From a virus, in the IMG/VR virus record IMGVR_UViG_3300009705_000056, positions 1 through 34,636 of that record: DNA of 34,636 nucleotides; one strand, written 5' to 3'. This document shows, one piece after another, positions 1 to 6,104 of the stretch (its first letter is position 1; each line of letters begins with the position of its first letter). The notes below the pieces were generated by a model. That model was not told the DNA's origin. It saw only the letters and a program-made list of their open reading frames with translations, and did not search any database. Both the position numbers and the translations under genes were made by a program.

Positions 1-34
1 ACCCGACAGGGTCGGGTGAGACACGCAGTGTCTC
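1..34. repeat. two abutting 17-nt palindromes
   Basis: Two perfect inverted repeats sit back to back. Positions 1-17 have 7-base arms ACCCGAC/GTCGGGT around AGG. Positions 18-34 have arms GAGACAC/GTGTCTC around GCA. Each unit is exactly 17 bases, the same length as the palindromes that follow at 40-154, although the arm sequences differ. They could be protein-binding sites or stem-loops in a transcript. The left window edge may cut a longer array. Confidence 0.7.
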
Positions 35-39
35 TCGTA

Positions 40-154
40 TTGAGACTGAGTCTCAATCTCAATCCAATTGAGACTGAGTCTCAATCTCGATTCAAGTTGA
101 GACTGAGTCTCAATCTCAATCCCCCAGAATAGCCGAATTGAGACTGAGTCTCAA
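40..154. repeat. array of four operator-like palindromes
   Basis: The 17-mer TTGAGACTGAGTCTCAA occurs four times, at 40-56, 68-84, 97-113 and 138-154. Each has perfect 8-base arms around a central G. Start-to-start spacings are 28, 29 and 41 bases, close to whole helical turns for the first three. A fifth copy in the opposite orientation (central C) is at 1729-1745, on the other side of the reverse-strand gene cluster. Dyad symmetry and spacing suggest a dimeric DNA-binding protein (operator, stoperator-like or origin iteron). This is inference; no cognate protein is identifiable in the window. Confidence 0.8.
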
Positions 155-170
155 TCGGCAGATTCTTAGG

Positions 171-190
171 AATAGGAAGCCGTTCCTATT
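171..190. other. stem-loop downstream of the reverse-strand cluster
   Basis: Arms AATAGGAA (171-178) and TTCCTATT (183-190) enclose the loop GCCG. The element lies about 65 bases beyond the stop of the last reverse-strand gene. It could end or protect that transcript's 3' end. On the reverse strand no U-run follows, so it is not a canonical intrinsic terminator. Confidence 0.45.
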
Positions 191-256
191 TCCGGCAAAG
201 CGGGTAGATTCCCAATAATGGAAATCCGATCCCGCAAATGGCAATCGTCAGATCGA

Positions 257-508
257 TCAGCATTGTGCAAGCTCCTCAGCAGAGTAGCAGAACTCGATTG
301 TCCAGGATCCTGGTCGATCCTGTTCGGCACGAGTCAGGACAAGCGTAGCCTGTCCGTATCCGGTCAGCAGTGCAGTATGCTCCGCATCGTATCCGCACCC
401 GCCTTTACTCTTCAGCAGTGCGTCAGCAGCGACTACCAATCGACCACCGTCGAAGTATGGTGCGTTGAATCGTTCTGACTGGTTCTGGTCGATGTAAACT
501 GTGTTCAT
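257..508 (-). CDS. small hypothetical protein, reverse-strand cluster
   Basis: An 83-residue protein of unknown function starting MNTVYIDQNQ. I chose the ATG at 508 rather than the longer open frame (to 604) because a Shine-Dalgarno GGAAG sits 7 bases upstream. The extra N-terminal stretch of the long frame is just translated leader DNA containing the 535-555 stem-loop. No domain, membrane segment or signal peptide is evident. The protein is mixed polar and hydrophobic with two cysteines near the C-terminus. It is last in a four-gene reverse-strand cluster, whose small genes of unknown function resemble early or accessory phage genes. No function can be assigned. Confidence 0.7.
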   Translation of the reverse strand: MNTVYIDQNQSERFNAPYFDGGRLVVAADALLKSKGGCGYDAEHTALLTGYGQATLVLTRAEQDRPGSWTIEFCYSAEELAQC

Positions 509-534
509 GATGTTACTTCCTTTGGAGGGTGATA

Positions 535-555
535 GGGGCTGGAACATCCAGCCCC
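535..555 (-). other. intergenic stem-loop, leader of the 83-residue gene
   Basis: Arms GGGGCTGGA (535-543) and TCCAGCCCC (547-555) enclose ACA. The stem lies between the stop of the upstream gene at 570 and the ribosome-binding site of the gene starting at 508. The flanking sequence (reverse strand CTCAACAATCCAGGG) is shared with the stem-loop at 1323-1345, while the arm bases differ yet still pair. This suggests a conserved RNA structure such as a processing, stabilising or termination element. Confidence 0.65.
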
Positions 556-569
556 CTGGATTGTTGAGC

Positions 570-794
570 CTAGTCCCAGGCTTGCTCGAATTCCATTTTG
601 TCAACAGTGAACGTCTTCGGGAATTGTTCCTCAGTACACTGAATCCGACAGACTATGCTGCCTGCCTTGCTTTCCCAAGGCGTCTGAACCACCTTTCCCT
701 GCCTTGCCTTGCCATTGTACGTGAACGCCACATCCGCCTCTTTGTTTTGCAGGAAGTCGAAATCGTTGATTGTCGTGATGCTGAAATGATTCAT
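570..794 (-). CDS. small hypothetical protein, reverse-strand cluster
   Basis: A 74-residue protein beginning MNHFSITTIND and ending EQAWD. An AAAGGAAAA ribosome-binding site precedes the ATG at 794. The middle (ADVAFTYNGKARQGKVVQT) alternates polar and hydrophobic residues as in a small beta-sheet or SH3-like fold, but I recognise no family. Stem-loops lie on both sides (535-555 downstream, 820-840 in its leader). The gene is third in transcription order in the reverse-strand cluster. Function unknown. Confidence 0.75.
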   Translation of the reverse strand: MNHFSITTINDFDFLQNKEADVAFTYNGKARQGKVVQTPWESKAGSIVCRIQCTEEQFPKTFTVDKMEFEQAWD

Positions 795-819
795 GTTCGT
801 TTTCCTTTGGGGAGAGTGA

Positions 820-840
820 GGGACAGGAACATCCTGTCCC
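820..840 (-). other. intergenic stem-loop, leader of the 74-residue gene
   Basis: Arms GGGACAGGA (820-828) and TCCTGTCCC (832-840) enclose ACA. The position relative to the next gene's ribosome-binding site matches the stem-loops at 535-555 and 1323-1345. Flanking sequence is more diverged than in those two, but the overall arrangement is the same: stop codon, stem, short spacer, purine-rich site, start. Confidence 0.6.
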
Positions 841-856
841 GTAGTGTGGAGCTTAC

Positions 857-1297
857 CTAACGAATGTTCGCAAGGATCTGATCGACGATTCCTGGTGTAG
901 TCACCTTGTCCAGACGTTTTCTGATCGTTAGACCGCGTCTTCCTTCGGCCTGCCAGCTTTGAGCCTTGTTCGTCAATTCGACAATCCGCTCGATTCTTGC
1001 GTTCTCGATTGACTTACTGAATTCCATTCGGTCGCAGAAGACATCAAACTGATCGCCAAAACCTTCACCATATGCCAAAGGTTCCCGAATTGCCAGTGTT
1101 TCGATTTCTACGTTAGCTTTCGTATTGTTACAGAACGAGCACAAAACCTGCAGATTGTCCAGATCGTCTGAACCACCTAAACTACGTGGCTTAACATGGT
1201 CGATTTCCAGTGTGAGACGATCTTTAAAACCGCATGCACGACAACGACAGTTGTCGCGATCCAGGATTTCCGATTTGAGTGATTCGCTGATTGGCAT
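857..1297 (-). CDS. HNH endonuclease
   Basis: A 146-residue HNH-family nuclease. Near the N-terminus CRACG supplies one zinc-binding cysteine pair. The core follows as EIDHVKPRSLGG, with the catalytic His of the DH pair, then DLDNLQVLCSFCNNTK, with the structural Asn and the second cysteine pair. The remaining ~80 residues form a charged helical extension. Start is the ATG at 1297, preceded by AGGAAG; the open frame running to 1525 reads through the leader stem-loop and is not used. HNH proteins in phages are often homing endonucleases or take part in packaging. This one lies in a small-gene cluster rather than beside the terminase, so a homing or host-DNA role is as likely. Family confident, role not. 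Confidence 0.9.
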   Translation of the reverse strand: MPISESLKSEILDRDNCRCRACGFKDRLTLEIDHVKPRSLGGSDDLDNLQVLCSFCNNTKANVEIETLAIREPLAYGEGFGDQFDVFCDRMEFSKSIENARIERIVELTNKAQSWQAEGRRGLTIRKRLDKVTTPGIVDQILANIR

Positions 1298-1322
1298 GAT
1301 GTTGCTTCCTGTTGAGAGTGAC

Positions 1323-1345
1323 GGGAGCCGGCGAATCCGGCTCCC
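1323..1345 (-). other. intergenic stem-loop, leader of the HNH gene
   Basis: Arms GGGAGCCGG (1323-1331) and CCGGCTCCC (1337-1345) enclose CGAAT. This is the strongest of the three stems in the cluster. It begins about 14 bases after the stop of the upstream gene (1359) and ends 26 bases before the HNH start. It shares the left flank CTCAACAATCCAGGG (reverse strand) with the element at 535-555, with compensated arm changes. Confidence 0.65.
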
Positions 1346-1358
1346 TGGATTGTTGAGT

Positions 1359-1559
1359 CTAGTATGTCCAGACAAATGATTGTTCCATGATCCATTCGTA
1401 GGGGCAGCCGAATCGTGCCTTAGCGACGCCGTATGGCATTTCACCACCGAAGACGAAGTAGTTGTAAAGAGCCTGAAACAGATCGTCGTGGTTGGCCAGA
1501 TCGTCGCCAGCTTTGACTGCGTCATAGGCTGCTCTGTTGTCTCGAATGATTTTCTGCAT
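1359..1559 (-). CDS. small hypothetical protein, first in reverse cluster
   Basis: A 66-residue protein starting MQKIIRDNRAAYDAVKAG. The ATG at 1559 has AAGGAATC about 6 bases upstream; the ATG at 1574 lacks a site. The sequence is predicted helical and acidic to mixed (GDDLANHDDLFQALYNYF) with an aromatic C-terminus (CPYEWIMEQSFVWTY). No family recognised. It is the promoter-proximal gene of the reverse cluster, so its transcript should start in the 1560-1750 region. Confidence 0.75.
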   Translation of the reverse strand: MQKIIRDNRAAYDAVKAGDDLANHDDLFQALYNYFVFGGEMPYGVAKARFGCPYEWIMEQSFVWTY

Positions 1560-1728
1560 TGTTGATTCCTTCATGTTCGTGGTTTGTTGCGTGTTGTGAT
1601 TGTCTTGCGTCTGTATTCATTATCGTCATTTTGAATCATAAATCTACACCAAACTTTGAGATCTTAAACGTGAGAATACTGTGTTCATTCTTGAGAATCT
1701 TTCCTGTGCCCATCGTCGCCGCCTATCG

Positions 1729-1745
1729 TTGAGACTCAGTCTCAA
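1729..1745. repeat. fifth operator-like palindrome, opposite orientation
   Basis: TTGAGACTCAGTCTCAA is the exact reverse complement of the 17-mer found four times at 40-154; only the central base shows the orientation. It lies upstream of the first reverse-strand gene, so the cluster is bracketed by the motif. I saw no further copy in the rest of the window. Confidence 0.8.
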
Positions 1746-1940
1746 TTTCCGCTGCTCTGTTGTCGCTCCCGTCGCTGGGAATACCATCCCCAATGTTGAG
1801 AAGTTACCTTGGGTAAGCTTGGTAGTCTGGGTAGGGTGGGGGTTTTAGTGACTCCTGGCAAGGTGGGCTGGCTGGGTAATTTAGCCAGGGGGGTGCAGAC
1901 ACCTCTCAAAAACCTCAACCTAAATGTACTATCGAAACCA

Positions 1941-1985
1941 CCCCTATCAGCCCCTATCAGCCCCTATCAGCCCCTCATTCGCCCC
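1941..1985. repeat. C4 iterons (CCCCTATCAG), possible G-quadruplex strand
   Basis: CCCCTATCAG is repeated exactly three times (1941-1970), followed by CCCCTCATTCG and CCCCTATTTT. Five C4 runs therefore begin at 1941, 1951, 1961, 1971 and 1982. The complementary strand carries five G4 runs with 6-7 base loops, which fits the intramolecular G-quadruplex pattern. An AT-rich stretch follows directly. Iterons beside AT-rich DNA are typical of replication origins, but a regulatory role is equally possible. Confidence 0.7.
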
Positions 1986-2032
1986 TATTTTGTATTTTTT
2001 TTGGACTATTTTCTTGAAAACGGGAAATTTAT

Positions 2033-2060
2033 TTGACAAAACCCCCTTCTGGTGTATATT
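2033..2060 (+). promoter_or_regulatory. near-consensus sigma70 promoter for the + strand operon
   Basis: TTGACA at 2033-2038 is a perfect -35 box. TATATT at 2055-2060 is a good -10, with a 16-base spacer, and GTG directly precedes the -10. This is the only candidate in the window with a consensus -35, so host RNA polymerase probably reads the 2116-onward operon. The -10 portion (GTGTATATTA) also matches the motif seen at 9207, 11318, 17699 and 31397. Confidence 0.75.
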
Positions 2061-2064
2061 ACTA

Positions 2065-2084
2065 GTAGGGAGCAAGCTCCCTAC
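2065..2084 (+). other. 5' leader hairpin of the + strand operon
   Basis: GTAGGGAGC (2065-2073) and GCTCCCTAC (2076-2084) form a perfect inverted repeat. A start site about 7 bases after the -10 would place the hairpin at the 5' end of the mRNA. Such hairpins can protect phage transcripts from decay. It resembles the GGGAGCC-type stems in the reverse-strand leaders. Confidence 0.6.
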
Positions 2085-2115
2085 GTAAACAGAACCAATA
2101 TAGCGAGGTATTGAT

Positions 2116-2334
2116 ATGAAAAATTCTGATGATGGAGTTGGAGACGGAGGCGTAAACGACCCTTTTGTGTGCGAGAGTACACTGGTAACTAGAGCAACCG
2201 CTGAGTTGAACGAGGAGATCCTAGAGGAACTTAGTCAAGAAGACTGTTCCATAGCCTCCGTTTTGGATCATCTGAAGAAGAATCCGCCAGTATGGGCTTC
2301 TAATGATCGAGGGAGCAACGCGACCGATGCATAA
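2116..2334 (+). CDS. small acidic hypothetical protein
   Basis: A 72-residue protein starting MKNSDDGVGDGG, with GAGGT 6 bases upstream of the ATG. It is acidic, with a disordered N-terminus, then a helical segment (TAELNEEILEELSQEDCS) and a short basic patch DHLKKNPP. No family recognised. It is the first gene after the sigma70-type promoter and overlaps the start of the next gene, so the two are probably translated together. Function unknown. Confidence 0.7.
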   Translation: MKNSDDGVGDGGVNDPFVCESTLVTRATAELNEEILEELSQEDCSIASVLDHLKKNPPVWASNDRGSNATDA

Positions 2335-3094
2335 TGTTATGTGTAAATGTGGCTTAACGTCTCCATGTGGGAGAATTAGCAACAGTGAGGATCTAGAGAT
2401 CTTGGATTGCTCCTATCTTGAGAAAACCGGGTGCGGGTTTTCCATAGGTGAGGAGTGCTGCGTAAGCCATTTACCGGAAAATCAGAATTTCTTTTATGAG
2501 ATTTCCTATTATGATAATGGTCGTGCTGTGTGGTCGGAATATGGAATCGGGGAAATATATTCGTATGGTAGAAAGCAGACCGCCTTAAAACGCGAGTTTG
2601 CATTTAAAACAGTTACTAAAAAGGGTACGCGAGGGATTGAGGATTTTAAACCAAAACCGCTAGATCCCAATATAGAATATTTTGTTGTTGATACTTATGT
2701 GCCAACATGCCATGAGGCATTAGTTACACCCAACTCCGTCCTGTGTAGTGTTGAGAGATTCGATCCAACGCCCGTTGAGCTTGAGGACAACACTGTCCTT
2801 GGCAGGCTTAATGACAAGATCCAATCTATTGACGGGGCGGAGTTGCGGACTATCTTAACCGATGACCGTATTATTTCTGCCGTAAAGGAATTGAAAAAAC
2901 CGTTAATCCTCGCTACCAATAATCTCGAATTATCTGGTAAAAAATCCCGCGTAGCCTGTGACCACATATTCTTAAGGCCCGGACCTAGACCATCAAAACC
3001 AAGACCTGGCTTTTTACATTATAATAATGGGCTTGACTGTCTGGAAGTCTTTACGTCGCAAGGTTGGCGTAGCGTGACTACACCAACTGGCTAG
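2303..3094 (+). CDS. hypothetical protein with N-terminal Cys motif
   Basis: 263 residues if started at 2303; the ATG at 2327 (MHNVMCKCGL, overlapping the previous stop) is an alternative with GAGGGAG about 12 bases upstream. The N-terminus carries CKCG, SPCG and EECC cysteines over ~60 residues. A central beta-rich region follows, then a helical segment (LNDKIQSIDGAELRTILTDD). The C-terminus (GFLHYNNGLDCLEVFTSQGW) looks like the G-x-YYN-x-W motif that closes many phage fibre or virion proteins. That similarity is suggestive only. It is followed directly by the sigma factor gene. Function unknown. Confidence 0.75.
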   Translation: MIEGATRPMHNVMCKCGLTSPCGRISNSEDLEILDCSYLEKTGCGFSIGEECCVSHLPENQNFFYEISYYDNGRAVWSEYGIGEIYSYGRKQTALKREFAFKTVTKKGTRGIEDFKPKPLDPNIEYFVVDTYVPTCHEALVTPNSVLCSVERFDPTPVELEDNTVLGRLNDKIQSIDGAELRTILTDDRIISAVKELKKPLILATNNLELSGKKSRVACDHIFLRPGPRPSKPRPGFLHYNNGLDCLEVFTSQGWRSVTTPTG

Positions 3095-3117
3095 ATAAAT
3101 AGAATAGGACGGTTATT

Positions 3118-3627
3118 TTGAAGGTTCCAGAAGGTATGACAGAACAACAAGTGATTGACCAGATTATGATCGTGGTTGATCGCATTGCACCCCGTTATAT
3201 CTTTTACGGTTATACGGTCGATGATATTAAGCAAGAGGCATTTATTATCTGCATGGACGCACTTAACCGTTTTGATAATACGAGGAAACTAGAAAATTTC
3301 TTATCGGTGAATCTTTCAAATCGCCTAAAGAATTTTGTAAGAGATAACCATTTCACTACAAATGATTCTACTGAACGTATTAGGCTTGTTAAACCGGCAC
3401 AGTTAGATAATGAGGACAGTCTGGAAGAGACATTTTTAGATGATGACGGTTATAATATTGATATTAAAGATATGGTCGGTATTATTAACCGCGATTTACC
3501 ACCGTTTATGCGAATGGACTACCTTAGAATGATGAATGACGTATATGTGCCGATTGCTCGTAAGGTGGATATTAAAGAAACGATTAAAACTATATTAGAG
3601 GATAACGGTTTTTATGAAGAAGGGTAG
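3118..3627 (+). CDS. T4 gp55-like late sigma factor
   Basis: A 169-residue protein that should bind RNA polymerase core and recognise late promoter -10 elements. The conserved sigma region 2 spans roughly residues 25-85: FYGYTVDDIKQEAFIICMDA, then LNRFD, then a helical NFLSVNLSNRLKNFVR segment. This matches the pattern of T4 gp55 (F-x-GYT-x4-KQE ... NFDE ... A-Y-I-x4-NAF). There is no region 4 for -35 recognition, as expected for gp55. Start is a TTG at 3118 with AGGAC upstream; an ATG six codons in is the alternative. The stop overlaps the next gene by 14 bases. Presence of a gp55 relative implies T4-type late transcription, normally tied to a sliding clamp and co-activator encoded elsewhere. 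Confidence 0.85.
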   Translation: MKVPEGMTEQQVIDQIMIVVDRIAPRYIFYGYTVDDIKQEAFIICMDALNRFDNTRKLENFLSVNLSNRLKNFVRDNHFTTNDSTERIRLVKPAQLDNEDSLEETFLDDDGYNIDIKDMVGIINRDLPPFMRMDYLRMMNDVYVPIARKVDIKETIKTILEDNGFYEEG

Positions 3628-4429
3628 AATATCCAAAACGGAAGAACAATACATACAGGATAACTTGTCTCTCATGTCCCATGTTGATATTGCGGAGAAG
3701 CTTGACAGAGATCCTTATAGTATACAGCAGTTCATCAAGCGAAAATTTAAAATCGGTTTGTCCGGCGAAGAGGAGGCGGCTTATCAATTAGAAGACCGTC
3801 CATACTGGACTAATATCAAGGAGCAATTTACGGAAGCAGAATTGGAACTTTTCAGGTATCACTGGTCAAGGATAATTTCTCAATTTAAGGACGATGTCAT
3901 TCCAACGGAAGAGGTTCAGGTTGTAGACCTGATCAAGCTGGATTTGTTGATGAATCGCTCTTTATCTTCGAGTAAGGACAACTTAGAACAGGTACGGGCC
4001 TTAGAGGTTCTAATAGCAGAAGAAAGAAATAGGGCAGAGGATCAGGACAGAGATCAGCTTTTCAATATGGAAAGGCAGGCGGCTTCTCTTAAGGCTTCTA
4101 CAGAGGCACTTGGTAGGGATTACCGCGATCTACAAGACAAGAAGAACAAGATGCTGAAAGAAATGAAGGCCACTAGGGAACAACGGGTTAAGCGACTTGA
4201 GGATAGTAACCAAAGTTTCACTGGTTGGCTTTCGTTTCTTATCAGTAATCCTGAGACAATGAGGGGTTACGGCTTAGAGATGGAAAAGATGAGACTCGCT
4301 ATGGAAAAAGAGAAGGTCCGTCTTGGATCATTCCATAAATATGACGATGGCGATGTTGATCGACCATTTTTGAATCATGAGACGGTTTTTTACGGCGAAG
4401 ACGCTGACGGCGAAGACGCTGATACATAA
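3614..4429 (+). CDS. HTH plus coiled-coil protein
   Basis: 271 residues. An N-terminal helix-turn-helix-like domain (about residues 6-43: ISKTEEQYIQDN, SHVDIAEKL, YSIQQFIKRK) is followed by an acidic linker and a long charged coiled coil (about 125-200). A further helix and an acidic tail ending in a GEDAD repeat complete it. HTH plus coiled coil fits a small terminase subunit (DNA recognition, oligomerisation). Overlap with the sigma gene makes a late-transcription accessory protein an alternative. I cannot choose between them from sequence. The terminase large subunit lies 2.8 kb downstream on the same strand. Confidence 0.8.
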   Translation: MKKGRISKTEEQYIQDNLSLMSHVDIAEKLDRDPYSIQQFIKRKFKIGLSGEEEAAYQLEDRPYWTNIKEQFTEAELELFRYHWSRIISQFKDDVIPTEEVQVVDLIKLDLLMNRSLSSSKDNLEQVRALEVLIAEERNRAEDQDRDQLFNMERQAASLKASTEALGRDYRDLQDKKNKMLKEMKATREQRVKRLEDSNQSFTGWLSFLISNPETMRGYGLEMEKMRLAMEKEKVRLGSFHKYDDGDVDRPFLNHETVFYGEDADGEDADT

Positions 4430-4450
4430 AGGTGTTTGGAGGAACAATTA

Positions 4451-5572
4451 ATGAAGGCGATTATATTCGGAGTTACCGGACAAGATGGAAGTTATCTTGC
4501 GGAGTTACTATTAGAAAAAGATTATCAAGTTGTTGGTGTTGCCCGACGATCCAGCGTGAACAATACCGAGCGTATCAAGCATCTGCTAGATATCGAGGGG
4601 TTTAACCTCGTGACTGGAGACGTAACAGATGTTTCGAGCATTACTAGTATCTTGCAGGCTCACCCCGATGTAAACGAGATATACAATCTGGCCGCTCAGT
4701 CTCACGTTGGAATCTCTTTTACTCAACCTGGAACCACATGGGATATTACCGGGAAGGGATGTTTGAACATTCTGCAGAGTATCGTGGATGTTGGATTAGA
4801 TGCACGGTTTTATCAAGCGTCTTCTAGCGAGATGTTTGGAGACAGCTACGATATCCGACTTCCAAAAGATATGAATGGTGAAGTTTATGGGGATAAATAC
4901 CAAGACGAAATGACTCGTTTTACACCCCAATCGCCATATGCCATTGCTAAAGTTGCTGCTCATCAATCTGTAAGGTTATATAGAGAAGCCTACGGTTTAC
5001 ATGGAAGTTGTGGTATTTTGTTTAATCATGAATCTCCACGTAGGGGTGAAAATTTTGTAACCCGTAAAATAACCAAGTGGATTGGCGAGTTTTTAGAATG
5101 GCTATCCCACAATGATATTCCGGCAGGGCGTCTCTCTAAGGAGTGCTGGAGTGACGACGTAGAACTACTATACTGTTCGGGTGAGCAAAATTCTTTTCCA
5201 AAATTGCGTTTAGGTAACCTAGACTCATTTCGGGATTGGGGATTTGCTGGTGATTATGTAGAGGCAATGTGGATGATGCTTCAACAAGATGAACCAGACG
5301 ACTTTGTTATTTGTACTGGCGAGACCCATAGTATTCGAGAATTTTTAAACATAGCCTTTGATCATGCTGGATTAGATGATTGGTCGCCCTATGTATTTAT
5401 AGATCCTGAATTTTATAGGCCAGCAGAAGTTGATTACCTTAAAGGCGACAGTTTTAAAGCACGTAATTTGTTAAATTGGAAACCTACACGTTCTTTTGAA
5501 GACTTAGTAGGAATGATGGTCGATAGTGATATTGATGACTCATATACTAAGGTTCCATCTTATGTACAGTAG
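4451..5572 (+). CDS. gmd: GDP-mannose 4,6-dehydratase
   Basis: A 373-residue short-chain dehydrogenase/reductase of the GMD family, which converts GDP-D-mannose to GDP-4-keto-6-deoxy-D-mannose, the precursor of GDP-fucose, rhamnose and related sugars. Visible: the NAD(P)-binding GVTGQDG (residues 7-13); RRSS; NLAAQSHVG; SSSEMFG; the catalytic YAIAK; and the GMD signature NHESPRRGENFVTRKIT. The C-terminal half retains LGNLDSFRDWGFAGDYVEAM. Length is normal for the family. Start is the ATG at 4451, with GGAGGAA just upstream; the open frame to 4436 is not needed. No partner epimerase or glycosyltransferase is present in the window. A phage copy probably alters host surface sugars or glycosylates phage or host molecules; that role is inference. 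Confidence 0.95.
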   Translation: MKAIIFGVTGQDGSYLAELLLEKDYQVVGVARRSSVNNTERIKHLLDIEGFNLVTGDVTDVSSITSILQAHPDVNEIYNLAAQSHVGISFTQPGTTWDITGKGCLNILQSIVDVGLDARFYQASSSEMFGDSYDIRLPKDMNGEVYGDKYQDEMTRFTPQSPYAIAKVAAHQSVRLYREAYGLHGSCGILFNHESPRRGENFVTRKITKWIGEFLEWLSHNDIPAGRLSKECWSDDVELLYCSGEQNSFPKLRLGNLDSFRDWGFAGDYVEAMWMMLQQDEPDDFVICTGETHSIREFLNIAFDHAGLDDWSPYVFIDPEFYRPAEVDYLKGDSFKARNLLNWKPTRSFEDLVGMMVDSDIDDSYTKVPSYVQ

Positions 5573-5584
5573 ATCAGACTAAAA

Positions 5585-5851
5585 ATGAAGCTATACAAAG
5601 TTTATATGTGTCTAGAGATAGTGATGGGTAGAATAAATAAATATAAACTTTATGAGTTCAACACTGTAAGCCCTATTATATTTATTACCGCTAATGATCC
5701 AGATGACGCATGTTTTAAAGTCAGTGCTAAATTAGCCAAGATTCTTCTCAAGCAGAATAAGTCAAATAAGAAAACCCTGACTTTTATTAAAGAGATACTG
5801 GGCGACATTAAGATTAAACGTGTAGAGGAATCTAATGAAACGAGATTATAA
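5585..5851 (+). CDS. small basic hypothetical protein
   Basis: 88 residues, strongly basic (KLAKILLKQNKSNKKTLTFIK). The N-terminal half reads like a small alpha/beta domain (YKLYEFNTVSPIIFITANDP, then DDACFKVSAKL). There is no clear ribosome-binding site before the ATG at 5585, so an internal start at the second or third Met is possible. Its 3' end overlaps the HNH gene by 17 bases. No family recognised; the basic character would fit nucleic-acid binding, but that is weak evidence. Confidence 0.65.
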   Translation: MKLYKVYMCLEIVMGRINKYKLYEFNTVSPIIFITANDPDDACFKVSAKLAKILLKQNKSNKKTLTFIKEILGDIKIKRVEESNETRL

Positions 5852-6104
5852 TGATCCGGTATACAAGGAGTGGAGGCGTAGAATTTTCACAAGAGACAAG
5901 TTTACTTGTCAGATGCCATCCTGTGGTTATAAGAAGCGATTGAATGCTCACCATATTAGGAAATGGTCGTCGGCACCCCATTTAAGATTTGATGAATACA
6001 ACGGCATTACATTATGCTATGAATGCCATAAAAATATTACTAAAGATGAACATATCTATGAATCTTTGTTTATGGATATAGTAAGGGTTAATAGCAATGG
6101 CTAA
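5835..6104 (+). CDS. small HNH endonuclease
   Basis: An 89-residue HNH protein, essentially only the nuclease core. RDKFTCQMPSCG gives the first cysteine pair, NAHHIRKWS the HH of the catalytic site, and LRFDEYNGITLCYECHKNI the Asn and second cysteine pair. AGAGGAA lies upstream, inside the preceding gene. Its stop overlaps the next nuclease gene. Stand-alone HNH proteins next to terminase genes are known in several phages to stimulate DNA cleavage during packaging, and here the large terminase is 1.1 kb downstream. A homing role is the alternative. Confidence 0.9.
   Translation: MKRDYNDPVYKEWRRRIFTRDKFTCQMPSCGYKKRLNAHHIRKWSSAPHLRFDEYNGITLCYECHKNITKDEHIYESLFMDIVRVNSNG

Larger units (their letters stand above)
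1560..2032. other. noncoding transcription-switch region
   Basis: No convincing gene lies between the reverse cluster and the first + strand gene. From left to right: a leader with no clear promoter (a weak reverse-strand -10-like TATGAT at 1635-1640 has no good -35); the inverted palindrome at 1729-1745; G-rich tracts around 1806-1895; a small stem CTGGCT/AGCCAG near 1868-1888; C4 iterons at 1941-1985; and a T-rich stretch at 1986-2032. The layout fits a regulatory or origin region between divergent transcription units. A 75-codon open frame at 1809-2036 is low-complexity and starts without a ribosome-binding site. Confidence 0.6.

Noticed and set aside
218-860. Plus-strand open frames at 218-478 and 501-860
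   Set aside because: They are antisense to reverse-strand genes that have ribosome-binding sites, and they span the leader stem-loops.
857-1525. Long 222-residue version of the HNH protein
   Set aside because: Its first 76 residues translate the leader stem-loop and overlap the upstream gene; ATG 1297 has a clear AGGAAG site.
1809-2036. 75-codon plus-strand frame in the switch region
   Set aside because: Low-complexity G- and C-rich content, no ribosome-binding site, and it covers iterons and most of the promoter's -35.
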